Below are positions 46,327 through 59,003 of a stretch of 64,000 nucleotides of DNA, in pieces. The notes beneath the pieces were generated by a model. That model was not told the origin of the DNA. It saw nothing but the letters and a program-made list of their open reading frames with translations, and made no database searches. Within the stretch, counting starts at the first letter, position 1, and each line of letters begins with the position of its first letter. Origin of the DNA: Pogonophryne albipinna. Its lineage: Eukaryota; Chordata; Actinopteri; Perciformes; Artedidraconidae. The stretch covers positions 27,162,425 to 27,226,424 of the forward strand of contig CM053260.1 of assembly GCA_028583405.1 (NCBI GenBank), in the 5' to 3' direction. Both the position numbers and the translations under genes were made by a program.

Positions 46327-46712
46327 ATCCCTTAAACAATGGGCTAAAAATATACAAATCCCTTAAATTATGGGATAAATCAAGTCCCTCAAATAATGGG
46401 TTATTAAACAAAGTCCCGCAAAAAATGGGTTATTAAACCAAAGTTCCTCAAAAAATGGGTTATTAAACCAAAGTTCCTCAAAAAATGGGAAAAACAGAGT
46501 TCCTCAAAAAATGGGAAAAACAGAGTTCCTCAAAAAATGGGATATTGAAACAACGTTCCTCAAAAAATGGGATATGAAACAAAGTTCCTCAAAAATGGGA
46601 TATTAAAAGTTCCTCAAAAATGGGATATTAAAGTTCCTCAAAAATGGGATATTAAAGTTCCTCAAAAATGGGATATTAAAGTTCCTCAAAAATGGGATAT
46701 TAAAACAAAGTC
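46322..46712. repeat. Minisatellite, TTCCTCAAAAATGGGATATT units
   Basis: At least 14 units. Unit length falls from ~38 bp on the left (with TTATTAAACCAAAG) to 23 bp on the right (AAAGTTCCTCAAAAATGGGA plus TATT). It lies inside the LTR element between the env remnant and the integrase tail. Confidence 0.92.
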
Positions 46713-46822
46713 CACACCGGCTATATCAACCTGTTTCAGCGGAAAGTGTAGTCCCCTGTGCCGTCCTGGCTTGCCGTGTCTTTGTCCCCCCGATCCGCTG
46801 ACGGCGGCTTCTGGGCTGCCTG

Positions 46823-47236
46823 CTAGAGAGATGTCTTCTGGATCCTCCTCCTCCGGCCCGCTGATGGCGGCTTCCGGGTCGATGCTGGAGAGATGTCTTC
46901 CCGATCCTCCGTCTCCGGTCCGCTGATGACGCCTCCCGGGTCGACTGCTGGAGAGATGTCCTCCCGATCCTGCTCCTCCAGTCCGCTGTTGGCTGCTTCC
47001 GAGTCGACCTCCTCGTCGAGGGCCACGTCCGTCCTGATGTCGTCCACGGTCCTAGCAGGTGGTTTCCCCGCCGCACACTGGCTCCAGCTGTCCCCCTTTC
47101 CTCCTAGACGAACGGCATGAGAGATCCGCTGGGTCACTCGGTCGGGGCCGGAGAGCCTGGGGTTGAGCCACTTTGTCCTGATGACCTTCAGCCAGACGAA
47201 CTCCGCTGTGTCGGCCTCCTGGGTCCCTCTTTGGCG
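46823..47236 (-). pseudogene. Retroviral integrase C-terminal segment plus repeat tail
   Basis: The open frame on the minus strand begins at about 47236. It contains EFVWLKVIRTKW...RLSGP then VTQRISHAVR, the SH3-like C-terminal domain signature of gamma/epsilon-type retroviral integrases (..VWxK..RxKW...GPxxV...xAVxV). It continues into a polar tail with three ~57-bp repeats encoding DREDISPA, and ends near 46823. The catalytic core, which should lie to the right, is not recognisable. This is a 3' pol remnant. Confidence 0.65.
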
Positions 47237-47239
47237 TCA

Positions 47240-50200
47240 CCAACCTGTGTGGAGAAATCTGATACAAATCCCTCAAGCCTACGCTCAGGGCTCCTGGGCC
47301 CTCCGCTGTTTGACCCACCACTGCGTAGGCCGCTTGGAGCCTGTTGGTGGGGTGTCTTAAAACAACAGCCGTCTGTGAACAGGTTTTCTAAATTGATTGT
47401 AGACCTCCTGTCTGCCAGTGCAGCTTCAGAATCTTAATACTTGGACTGTGGCAACAAAACAAAACTCCAACATCTCTAGGTGAACCAAATAACATATTTC
47501 AATAGCTCTGAATTTCTGACAAGCATCTGTGTTTATTTTTAAATGAAATCCTTGAGATCCCATTTAAAATCTAAATATAATATGAACTGCTAATGTTTCT
47601 GGTAAAGAAACACACTAATGTTATGGATTCAAAAACAACCAAAATCATGATGCTGACAAAATGAATGATTTCCTGGTGATACTGCTTTTACCTGTCAGTG
47701 CTGAGATATTATCAAGATCTCTCACAGTAGCCTCTTGGCCACTGATGATACCTGTTATAACTCAATCAATATTAGAAACATGTCAACATTCATCAAACAG
47801 TATCTTATCCCCAGATATGGAGCAGGTCAATTCTAAAACTGTCAATCAATGGTCAGATTGAACATCCGAGTTGGGGCAGCAGGTTCCTTTCAGTCCCTAA
47901 ATGAAAAATGTACATTGTGAATTTTACACTCCCCCTTTTTACACATGAACCTCATGTGTAACCATGGATTATAAGAAAATACCAAACATTTTCCCAAATG
48001 TACATCCATCATTTCCACAGTAAACACTTCAGTGAGATGAAGTGTTTCTCTCCATCCTTCAGTCCTAAAAGAAACAGAATCTTCATGTTTTAGTTTGAGT
48101 TTCACATTCTGCAAACTGCCACCTCCTGTGGGAGTGAAATATCATCAAGTAGATTAGAAACGGGTAATAATATGTTAGTCCAAAAACATGCTTGGTTAGT
48201 TATTGTTTTAGAATCATGCAGTTACACTGATCACATGCAGACATACACTCACATTCACACTCACACTGTCAGGTTGTAAAGTCAAGTTTGGTCAGGTTCG
48301 CCCCAGAGTCAGTCATTGACAGTGCCTTCTCAAGTTACACTGTCGGTCAGGGTCAAAGGTCAGTTGGTCTCAGTCTTTTTGGCCATGTGTGTGCTCTGCA
48401 GAGACTTCAATATTTCAGCATAGGCCAGTATCCTTTGTCTACAAAAATCTGTCATATATGGAGCGCCATCATTAATTAATTCCCGATTACAACTATAATT
48501 TTCCAGATATCTCTAACTTTTCATCGGAACAGCTGTTTCCCACATTTCCTGAAATGTGTTAGCCAAAAATGTCACTTCCTTATAGTACTACTACTGCAGT
48601 TTATTAACACCTAATCTATATTAAAATGTCTAATAGATCTATTTCAGAAACTTGTGCATATAATTATTATCTTGAGTCAAAACATTATTAGGATCTGTAA
48701 AGTTCTGCCATGTATTTCATAACTCATATTAATTTATCTTCAATTCTGGTCCACTTAAAGAACAATGTTAACCTCTTTAACAGTGAGTGGAACCTTGGGT
48801 GTACGAACATGTAACAATCACTCCTTCCTTTATTAAGGATTTAAAAACAGAAGTAATTTCATCAATGGTTTGTAGTTGAATTTAGGAATGATCACTTATG
48901 CTAGGTATGTTTTTACTTTTTAACATCTCTAAATGTCAGTTAATTACTAATTAAATAGATGTCCATTAGGAGGTGGTGACGCTTGTCTTTTACACTCATA
49001 ATCTGGTGCCGTGCGCTCCCTGTGAAGCTGCAACTAAGATTTTAAAAACCACTGCAGGGTGGGTCAAGTGACCCATTCTCCCTATTGGTCGTCAATAATA
49101 TGCACCTTTACAATGGGTGATCCAAGGCCCCACATTTGTTTACTCCCAATTATATTGCTTTTTCAAAATTAAATTAGCTGTTTTTAATTTTAATTTAATT
49201 TTAAACTCTACATTTTGAACGACAAACAACAGTTATTTCCCCATAAAAAGTTCTCCTGTAGTAATATATGCTACAATGGTGAAGCCAATACCTCAAATTG
49301 AAATACTATATTTTGTTTAGAACTAGCTTTCCCTTCAACATGGCCTATATAAATAAATATTTGTCTGATCTTATAGAGATGTTACTAAAACTCTCCCTTT
49401 GAACTGATCAATACTGTAACAAATTAAAACACTACCAAATTCACACATGAATAAAAACTCTTAAAGAATAATTTGTAAACATGATAAAAATATTGAAGAA
49501 TATGGTTCTACACTGTACTCCTAACTCCCAAACACCCACTACTTAAAGTCTAGTGCATACTTCCATCACGCCTCCCCCCTTTTCCATCAGTGTGTTTTAG
49601 GATGGTTCTCATTTCACCTTCACAACTTTTTATCTTTACTTATTTATCAAGTCAATTCAATTTCTTTAAATTTGGTTCTTTAAAATACATTAGTAGATAC
49701 CTTGTGGAGTATTCACAATAACTAATCCTCTCTAGGATATGAAATCCGTTCATCTTTAAGCAGTTACTATTTCCTTATTTATCTTTTGTTCATGATACCA
49801 ATGGTATAACAACCACACGTTTTACCCATAGCTAGTTTCTATGTCAAGATTATTATGTGTGACATAATAATCAGATGTCTTGTTTGCTAAACAAGAATAA
49901 TAAACTTTATTCTTTTCAGTATTCCAGACCATCATTTAAACAAGCAGCCTCTTATCTAAACACTAAGCATTAAGGTTTCTACACCACCCCCTGGGAAACT
50001 CTTGCACAATTATGCTGTAAAATCATTGCATCGTTCCTTCAGAGTCTGAACAATCTGAGACAAGCATGTCTCAAGATCTTGTCATAATGAGCACTGTCAG
50101 TGATGCAGCTGTAGTCAGTGGCAGGGTCCCCAAAAAAGCTAGGACCGGCCCTGGTCAGTGGCCTTCAAGGAAACTCCCTGGCATTGGGATGAGGGAAGGA

Positions 50201-52230
50201 ATCACTTGGCAGACACACGTTGTCCTCTGTACAGCAGAAATCCCCCCAAAACCGCAGTACCTCTTCACACCACTGTTGCCTTGACAACGAGGCACAAGCA
50301 TAATGTCAATATCTCCTCAGAGATGCGTTCTTTGCACACTTCTTCTGTTTGCAGTGAGCAACTCTTCACCAACACACTGATTCAGAGAACCCAAAAGGTG
50401 GTGCACAGCTATCCAATGCTGCTGTAATCACAGCCATTCAGCTACTGAGAAAAACTCAATTTAAATCTCTCTCCCAACGGGTTACAAAATAAAACGGCTG
50501 AGGTCAGGAATGCTGAAACAGGTGAATGTTAAAACAAACTAATGATAGTAGTCTGCCTATTCTTTATTACTTCAGTTCTAAGTTAATAGGCAAAACAAGG
50601 AAACTTTCCCTAACCACAGATTAATCTTTTATCTACTTGGTTATTCTATTCATTTTCAAATTGTTTATCTAAGTTGTGTTACAAGCATGGTGAGGTTGTA
50701 ACAGAATACACAAATAACTGTATTCAATCCGCGCCGTATTTGAAAACTGTAATGAATTAAAATCAATGTTTAACGACGTAATATAAGTTAAATATATTGT
50801 TAAGCTAATTACTGTTTTATTGTGAAGGCATCTCTGGTGAACAGCGGCCTGTGGCTTTTATTTTGAAAGGCCGTTCCGGAAATATACTCCGTAATGTGAA
50901 CAGTGAGCTTGACTTCTAGAAACACGGAAAGTTACGATAACAATCGTTCTAATGCATTAAATAAAGTCATGAAAGAGACAAGGAGGGGAAAAGGCGTGTG
51001 GAAGTAAGCAATGAACTGAAAATGCCACCAATCCTCCGTTTTAACCATGGTTTTAACGTGATGGCGGACATTGAAAACCGAAGCGGGCATAAGCACCCCG
51101 TCATACACACACACAAGATTCCTTCTGACCGACAAGAGCTCAAAAACCCTTCTGCTTATCACTTACTACTCTTTGTTTTATTCATAACCTAAAAATACAA
51201 TTGTGGTGAATAGCTTGCGTCTTCCTACTCTCAAAACTTCTCATAAAACCACAAAGTGACGTAACTGTGTCCCACAAAAACGGCTAAAAACACAAATTAT
51301 AGTTTCTTATTTATTTCAATATCTACCACCTCAAATCACACATTGATCAATTAATTTTCAATGTATTCACTCCAACTTCAGATCACTCGATCTTTCTCTT
51401 CTTCCATGATTGACTTCGTATCTATTATCTGACTAGGTTGATATGTGTTCATTTGTATTTATTAATACACTGGACAAATCTTGTCGTTACTTAATGTCCT
51501 TATTCTATTTATTTGAATGTTCTTAATTCAGACGTGCACACAGCATATGGTTGTACACCCTGTTCGCCTCCAGAGGGCAGCAGCTGACCACGAATGAACT
51601 TCCCAGCTTCTGCAAACCTTGTCTCCTGTTCTGCACTAAACTATACTTCTGCCCTTACCTCTCAATTATTACACAGATTTGACGTAAAAAATAACACAAT
51701 TTATTACAGAATTTCCCCAGCGAGTCAGCCGTGCAGGACTAGACTACCTCACGGAGACCTCACTGGTTCACTTTGGTAGGTCAAGAATGCTCTACTTGAC
51801 TCTACACAAATATAACTCGATGCCCGGTCCGGAATGCCCTACCGAACTCTGAGCACCGACTTTGCTATTAGTGAGCTAAGGACTGGAATATACACCAGAC
51901 TCTTACACACCCTTAGTGTCCTATAGGCCAGGAATATACACCTGACTCTTATACACACTTAGTGTCCTATAGGCCAGGAATATACACCTGACTCTTATAC
52001 AAACACTTTCTTAAGTATTGTATTTTTTACCGTGACTAAGAACACTGAGAACCCGATGACAACTCTAAAATTTTGTAGCAAAGCCAAATCACAGATTTTG
52101 GTAATCAACAGGTATCTGTTTTACCTTTGTATTATGTAGGACGTCCTGGTTTAGTTGTCAACGGTGTCCCGGGTGTCCTCCCCTGGACAGAAATTCGTCC
52201 GCTGGCTGTCGGTGGTCCTTCTAGAGACCA
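47240..52230. other. LTR element interior without recognisable gag or pol
   Basis: Five kilobases where gag, protease, reverse transcriptase and the integrase core should be. All frames are short on both strands, base composition is AT-rich from 47400 to 51500, and I find no YXDD, zinc-knuckle or integrase DDE motif. Either the region is very degraded, which sits poorly with the near-identical LTRs, or it has been replaced by non-viral sequence. Confidence 0.5.
51885..51995. repeat. ~47-bp triplicated segment in LTR element leader
   Basis: GGAATATACACCTGACTCTT followed by ATACACACTTAGTGTCCTAT occurs two and a half times in tandem. Confidence 0.85.
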
Positions 52231-52236
52231 GCACTC

Positions 52237-52256
52237 ATCACGTCGGGAAGTCACCA
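52237..52256 (-). promoter_or_regulatory. tRNA-Trp-type primer binding site
   Basis: On the minus strand, directly after the U5 edge, the sequence is TGGTGACTTCCCGACGTGAT. Removing TT gives the 18-nt complement of the 3' end of vertebrate tRNA-Trp, the primer used by avian alpharetroviruses. It is a primer site and not a tRNA gene. Confidence 0.75.
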
Positions 52257-53041
52257 GATTGTTGAAGCAAACACAATAGTGGTGGCTTAAAGCCCACCTC
52301 TGCTCCGCGCCGTTCGTTAGATGAGCCTGGTCAGATTAATAAGAGAAGGAGTTCAAAACACCGGCATAAAAGTTATAACAATAATCTGATTTTAATGGTA
52401 AAAAACACAATACGAAATACAGAGTGCCCTGTAACAGAGCACTCCGGGCTCCCCGCTCTACTGCCGTGCGATACAGGTATCGGGACCAGCCAGTCAGCAA
52501 CAGGGGGCGCCCTTTGCATGAATAAACAACAGTATATATGGACATTTTTGGGGCGGATATGTGGGTCGGCTCTTCCATCCCATTTTACTCCTAAGTGAAG
52601 CGTGAGAGCCTCGGAACTAGTCAAGGTCAGAATCACTTTTTATCTTCCACCTAACTTCACTCCTTTACTTTCCCAGGGAAGATTTCACACAAACTATTAT
52701 TTCCCAAAACAATCAAACATTGTACACAGAGATATTGGTGCTTGAGATTATACTGGCCCCAGGAAGAACCTTGAATAAGAACATGTGCATGTGCTGGTGG
52801 GGGGAAAGTGTATGTGTGTGTGTGTGCTGATATCTGGGTCAGTGAGTGTAAGTGTGTGTGCTGGAGACAGGAGGTGTAAGTGTGTGTGTCAGGGTATCTG
52901 GGTCATTGAGTGTAAGTAAAAAAGGGTTATATATATAGGATTACTTTAAAACAGTCCCAAATAATACATGTTCACTTCAATACAGTTCAAGATAATACCT
53001 GTTTACTTTAATACAGTTTAGAACAATATCTGTTTGCTTTA
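52257..53041 (-). repeat. 5' LTR (minus orientation)
   Basis: Direct repeat of 44928-45712 at a constant offset of 7329 bp. I noticed no mismatches or indels by eye, which implies a young insertion. The plus-strand right edge, GTTTGCTTTA, joins directly to CTACTCTGAG of the host unit. Confidence 0.9.
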
Positions 53042-53181
53042 CTACTCTGAGTTTGAAATGTCCACTTCAGTAGCACGTACATACACCAACCCTTCCAGTT
53101 ATATTCCTATCAATATTATGAAGACTTTTACAGAAGGGTTTGTTCATATATCATTCATTGCCTGAATTATACAACATTGTA

Positions 53182-55763
53182 TAGAGAGGCGAAGTCCCTC
53201 CCCTTCCGGGAGCCTCCATGGGACCCCGGAAGCGGAAAATTATACATTGAAGTCAATGGAGAGAGAAAAGTTATCTTTTGATCCCGTTTGAATTGTGCCA
53301 CGAATGACACATAAGATGTTTGTCAATTTAAAAGAACATTTTGTAAGTCAAAAAAATAAATATGTGTGATAAAACTTTGAAGTTACACTTTTTTTTTTGT
53401 GAAACCGCTCAATGAACTACAGGTCTCTGGTCTCGCACAATACGCGTCACCATCACAAAGACGGCCGTCACGTTAGCAAATTTCACCTGTTTCTTTCAGA
53501 ATGAGGCGAAAAGTATAAAACGAGGTGAACATCACTACAAGTCTGGGCATGTTGAGAGCTGTACATACACGAAAGGGGAGTTAGTCGGTTCTGTAAGAGC
53601 AGCGGGACCGGCTTTACAAGGTTTCGGTGAGTAATATGAGTGCAATGTGTAACGTTAATGTCAGCTAGCTAACATTAGCTAACAAGGTACACTAACGTGT
53701 TTTGTTTTAGTAACTAGTTTTCTCCTTAAGAACTTCGTGGTCTCTGTGTATGCTGTGGATAACATTAGTGTTCACAAGAACAAGGTACACTCCCGTGTTT
53801 TGTTTTAGTTGCTCTTCAGATTGAAGCGGCCAGTTTTATATCGACTATACTGTATGTGTGATCTCCTTTTACATCTCGTTGTGTCATTTGAGTTTATTTG
53901 CTGTGTGTAGATTCAAGGATTTTGGTTATCTTGTCAATTTGTTTGGTTATCTAGGCACAGCTGTGTGTGACTCCCTCTGGTACACTGGTATGTGTTTTCC
54001 TAATGTAGAGAGCATTGATTAATTAATAAACTACACACTGTGTCTAGATCCTGACCAAACGTAGGATTACAACTCTTTGAAACTGTAGGTGGCTCTTAAA
54101 AGAGCTGTTGTGTTTGGGTGTGCTGGTCTCAGGTCAGTCTAAGCCCTCTCTCCGTGGATGCGGCGGGCCAGCTGGATGTCCTTGGGCATGATGGTGACCC
54201 TCTTTGCTTGGTTCATCTTACTGGGGGGCAGCTATATGGATGTCGGTGCAGTCCACAATCATTGTGCAGTTGAAGGCAGAATGAATGAAGGCAGAATGAA
54301 TTTATTATTGACTCAGAATGAAGCACAACTTCATGTCATACAATACATTGACTTTATTTGTAATTGTGTAAAAAAATATGAGCATTGATTAGCAAGCAGG
54401 ACCTGCAGGAACAGAGAATGGTGATGGATGGAGCTGGGAAGAGAGAAGAATAAAGAAAACAGATCAACTTTATTATCGGATATTAAAAATTCAATTTCAA
54501 AACAAGTTGCCGCTCCTACAGTTTTCTAGTATGTAAAGATAATTTCACATGACCTATGCAAAATATCACACTCAATACATGTGTGTCTCTGGGGGGTGCA
54601 TTGTGCCTTTGATGTATATAAATAATATACCATAACCAAATACTATTACGTACAGTGGAAATCAGGTTGCCAGAGCAGGTTAGTCCAGTGTGCATGTTCC
54701 TCAGGGTCTCAGCAGTTACAGGTGAGGTAAAGAAAATAAAAGAGAAAAAGGTCAGTAACAACACTTTGAATAATTATCTCTTTTAATAATTTTCTCTCAG
54801 TAATCACTCAACTACTGTCTTTCCAACAAACAGATTGACTCACCCTCACTATCATCACAATGAAACACGTCCAGAAGAATGTCATGCAAAGCTGCCTGCC
54901 TGCCTGCCTTCCTTCGACTCTCCCATAACTGCCGGATCTTTTCATGTTCAATGTTAACCATTTGTGCAGATAGCATTAAGTAGAAAATATCGCCGATGCT
55001 AATGTGGCATTAGCCTACCTCCCGCCCCCTTAGCACCTGGTGGAGGGGGTGATAGGCTACTCTTCAAATGTTTCACAAAATACTTACCATCACGACTACT
55101 CTTACTGTTTAACATTTTGGTTTACTTCATGTTAAGGCTAATACAAATGACAAGGCTAAGTAATGTGATGCTAACTAACGTGCTCGCTACTAGCTAGGTA
55201 GCTAACTTGACTATGTTCCATGCAAAACAAGTATATTACCCTTTATATATACAGTCTATGATATTACCTGATATGTTTGGTCCAACGACTCCTGGTCCTT
55301 TCATCAGACGGGAAGCGATAGAACGATCAAGTGGTATGATCCCTTTTGTGATTACAACCTGGTACAAAGCACACAGACATCTTGTAAAAGTGAATTTATT
55401 GGAGCAATCTCTTATATTTATTGGAGGGAATAAATCAGTTATGAGATCTTCTTCTTCTTCTTTGCTTTAATTGCGAGTCGCAAGTCGCAACCAGTCTTGG
55501 AGCATTATCGCCTATGACATCACTTACGCGACCCAGAATGGGATTTGGGATTTGTAGTCTTTCTAGTTGCTAGACGACAAACTGCGACTTTTTTTTACAT
55601 GGAAATGATTGTTTAAGATTGACAAACATCATATGTGTCATTCGTGGCACAATTCAAACGGGATCAAAAGATAACTTTTCTCTCTCCATTGACTTCAATG
55701 TATAATTTTCCGCTTCCGGGGTCCCATGGACCGGAAGTAGATGTGCGTGACTTCGCCACTCTA
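53182..55763. mobile_element. TA-flanked element with ~150-bp inverted ends (copy 3)
   Basis: TA at 53180-53181 and 55764-55765. It has the full left inverted end, including the segment deleted in copy 2. Confidence 0.6.
54139..54207 (-). pseudogene. Histone H3 C-terminal fragment (copy 3)
   Basis: Same 22-codon fragment and stop as in copies 1 and 2. Confidence 0.85.
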
Positions 55764-56256
55764 TACCTAAAAACATGGCGAAAATTGATATTTTAGGGCT
55801 GTTGACAGTATTTTCTGATTTATGGAGTGATAAAAAGAGATATCCAATATCCCTTCTGTAAAAGCCTTAGATACTAATATGACTACAAAATGAAACAATA
55901 ATTTTGAACTTGGCTTTATCCAAAGTTCAAATTTCGATTCCTGAAATGTGTTAAAATATGTGCATATTTAATGAGATAATGGAATATTTGCATGTTTAAA
56001 CATGCTATTTCAGAAAACTTGTAATACAAAAAACAATTGCCTTATTGTAAGTAATTAACTGGAGAAATTTCTAGCTGATACCTTTAAGTTAAAAAAAATT
56101 ATCCTATTCACCTGGGGTGTCTCGCCTTAAGGAATCGTTGAGCTAGCTAGCTAGCATACATTGTCACTATCTGCTAACGTTAGCTTTAGCCTTCGTTTTC
56201 TAATAGTTTTTATCATAGGCTATAAACGGAGGTGGTATAAGTATAGATATTGTGCT

Positions 56257-57373
56257 AGAGTAGTAGTACTCAGATCTTGTACTTTAGTAGAAGTACTCAG
56301 ATGTTGTTCTTAAAAGTAGAAGTACTCAGATCTTGTAGTGTACTTGAGTAAAAGTAGAAGTACTCAGGTCTTGTACTTGAGTAAAAGTAGAAGTACTCAG
56401 ATCTTGTACTTGAGTTAAAGTAGAAGTACTCAGATAAGTAAAAGTAAAAGTACTCAGATCTTGTACTCGAGTAGAAGTACTCAGATCTTGTACTTTAGTA
56501 GAAGTACTCAGATCTTGTACTTTAGTAGAAGTGGAAGTACCATCTTGTACTTAATAAAAGTATAGTACTCAGATGTTGTACTTGAGTAAAAGTAGAAGTA
56601 CTCAGATCTTGTACTTTAGTAGAAGTGGAAGTACTCAGATCTTGTACTTAATAAAAGTAAAGTACTCAGATATTGTACTTGAGTAAAAGTAGAAGTACTC
56701 AGATGTTGTACTTGAGTAAAAGTAGAAGTACTCAGATATTGTACTTGAGTAAAAGTAGAAGTACTCAGATGTTGTACTTGAGTAAATGTAGAAGTACCAG
56801 AGTGTAGGAATACTCTGTTACAGTAAAAGTCCTGCATTCAAAATGTTACTCAAGTAAAAGTACAAAAGTATTCTCATCAAAATATAGTGAAACTAGCGAC
56901 AGTAAAAGTAGTCGTTGTGCAGATTGGTCCATTTCAGAATAATATATATGATATGTTTTATAATGATTGATCATTAAAGTGTTCTCAAAGCTGGTAAAGG
57001 TGCAGCTAGTTTGAATGACTTTGTATACTGCAGGGTAGCTTGTGGATTTACTCCAGGTGGAACTAAAGTCTGATTTAACACTTGGTTAGATTTCACATCA
57101 TTCATCCACATCTGTAAAGTAACTAAAGGTATTAAATACATGTAGAGGAGGAAAGGTACACCATGTACCTCTGAACTGTAGTGGAGGAGAAGTACACCAT
57201 GTACCTCTGAACTGTAGAGGAGTAGAAGTACACCATGTACCTCTAAACTGTAGAGGAGTAGAAGTACAAAGTAGCAAAACATTGAAATACTTAAATAAAG
57301 TACAAGTATCTCAAAATTGTACCCAATTATAGTACTTGTTGAGTTTATGAATTTAGTTACTTTACACCAGTGG
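56257..57373. mobile_element. AGTAC-rich teleost repeat with minisatellites (copy 3)
   Basis: Same as 3484-4636, with one 36-bp unit fewer in the second minisatellite. The terminus CAGTGG is at 57368-57373. The downstream 57374-57757 contains no recognised gene. Confidence 0.6.
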
Positions 57374-57757
57374 CTATAAAGATAGAAAGACTAAGTCTTA
57401 CACAGAGGCATGAAAATACATTTTCAAAATGCTCAACAGTGCTGCCAAAATTATAAACTGACTGCTACACAATTAAAATAAATGCTTTTATATATTTCTA
57501 CTAGATGTGTCTCTTTGATGTTTCTGTTATTATTAACACTGCTGCTTTAGTTGTTCTGACTACTAAAATCCTCTGTTATTCCTAATTTTAAAGCCGATAT
57601 TCCGTGGGGTCGGGGGGCTCGGATCCTTGTCACCTTTTTCATACCTGATGAGTTTGCCTCCCTGACTAGTTGCTTTAGCGTGTAGAAGCTACTAAGCCTA
57701 CTATTTGATTTGTTTTAGATAGGCACAACATGTTTCATATGCAGACCTTAGGTACAC

Positions 57758-57784
57758 ATACAGGCACACACACACATACATAGA

Positions 57785-57816
<32 letters not shown>

Positions 57817-57851
57817 TAGACACATACACACACATACACACACATATAGAC
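57758..57851. repeat. CA-rich tract (copy 3), left of hAT insertion
   Basis: Left part of the compound CA microsatellite. It continues after the hAT element at 62526-62641. Confidence 0.95.
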
Positions 57852-58069
57852 TAGAGATGGGCGAGTCATGATTCATCCGGATCATTAACCCGGATCCTAG
57901 TAATGAGCCGGTCGTGACGAGTCTCCCTCTCGATTAACCCGAGTCCTTTGAGTCCTACACCTGATGTGACGTAAAAATTAAAACTATAAATTGCGTCACT
58001 CTTTACTCTCTTTATAACGTGTAAAATCACATTACAACGTTGTTGTATCCAGAGATCCAGCAGACTCGT

Positions 58070-58806
58070 CGCCATGCACGAATCAACAGCAGATTCAGCC
58101 CCTCCTCCGGCTCCCGCGAGAGTCCCGTGAGCCGTTAGTGAGCCGTGAGTCCGCAAATCTCTGAGTCTGCTGCGACTCGTCGAGGGAGCCGTGGGACTCG
58201 CGGGAGCCGTTGGACTCGCGGGAGCCGTGAGTGAGCCGTGAGCCGTGAGTGAGCCGTGAGTCCGCAAATCTCTGAGTCTGCCTGCGACTCGTCGAGGGAG
58301 CCGTGGGACTCGCGGGAGCCGTGGGACTCGCGGGAGCCGTGCGAGCCGGAGGAGGGGCTGAGTCTGCTGTAGATTCGTGCATAGGGACGAGTCTGCTGGA
58401 TCTCTGGATCTGCTGCCTGCTATATGTTACGGCTCTGAGTCCTCGTAGGCTACTGGTCTCTCTCGATCATTGACCTGGATTCACGGATCCCGCGATTTTT
58501 CCGGCTCTAAATTAAGTTTCAGTGTAGACTTCTAACAAAATGGTCATGTTGTGCAACAGTCTCCTGTAATAATAGCTGCATTTCCAATAAGGATCTTACT
58601 TGGAAACTCGTTTATTTTGAACATGGCACACAAAAAGAAACAAATTATAGAACATTTCAAAACAGTTAGAATATATAAAATGTAATTATACAATTATTAT
58701 TATTAAATGAAAACACAATTGTGCAAAATTATCTTAAGTACAGGAACATATTAAAATAACTATATACATACAATGCAAAACACTTATTTTTTTAAATGCA
58801 CACACA
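58070..58806. repeat. Direct repeat flanking hAT transposase, 3' side copy
   Basis: Near-identical to 61587-62290 in the same orientation. It begins with a GC-rich hairpin-like block (ACGAATCxACAGCAGAxTCA ... and its inverse ending GATTCGTGCAT). This encloses a GAGCCGTGRGACTCGCGG minisatellite, followed by unique sequence from GGATCTCTGGATCTGCTGCC to TGCAAAACACTTATTTTTT. Apparent Ser/Thr/His-rich frames are minisatellite translations. The stretch 58807-59003 between it and the gene is AT-rich with no feature. Confidence 0.85.
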
Positions 58807-59003
58807 AAAAAATCAAGCATATCTTTTGCCAACAACAAATGAGACCACAATGCAAAATGTGCAAATCAGTTGGCATATAGGCTAAGATTTTTTTTTTTTT
58901 TTTAAATGAACACAATTGTGCAAAATGTGCTTAGTACAGGAACATAATCAAATAACTATATACATAATGTGCATTGTGCAAGTGCATTATTTAAGTGTGT
59001 CAC

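Larger units (their letters stand above)
44928..53041 (-). mobile_element. Degenerate LTR retroelement (endogenous-retrovirus-like), 8.1 kb
   Basis: Two 785-bp direct repeats (44928-45712 and 52257-53041) bound the insert, which interrupts unit sequence that is continuous in copies 1 and 2. Orientation is minus: a tRNA-Trp-type primer site abuts the right LTR and a polypurine tract abuts the left one. An integrase C-terminal segment and an env remnant occur in the correct order toward the left LTR. No gag, protease or reverse transcriptase is recognised between 47240 and 52230. The target-site duplication is at most 1 bp (C), and the LTR ends are not TG...CA, both unusual for integrase-mediated insertion. 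Confidence 0.88.
44270..56126 (+). mobile_element. TTAA-flanked element (copy 3), split by LTR element
   Basis: Left TTAA at 44266-44269 and right TTAA at 56127-56130. Interrupted at 44928-53041 by the LTR element and at 53182-55763 by the older TA-flanked element. Confidence 0.7.

Noticed and set aside
46567..46926. Plus-strand 119-codon frame with repeated KVPQKWDI
   Set aside because: It reads through the 23-bp minisatellite and then against the strand of the retroelement; its regularity comes only from the repeat.
52237..52256. Possible tRNA-Trp gene
   Set aside because: Only the 18-20 nt complementary to the tRNA 3' end is present, next to an LTR. No cloverleaf or other arms exist, so it is a primer site.
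58095..58382. Proline/serine/threonine-rich reading frames in the hAT element
   Set aside because: They are translations of the GAGCCGTG/GACTCGCGG minisatellite in the direct repeats. The same applies at 61613-61831.
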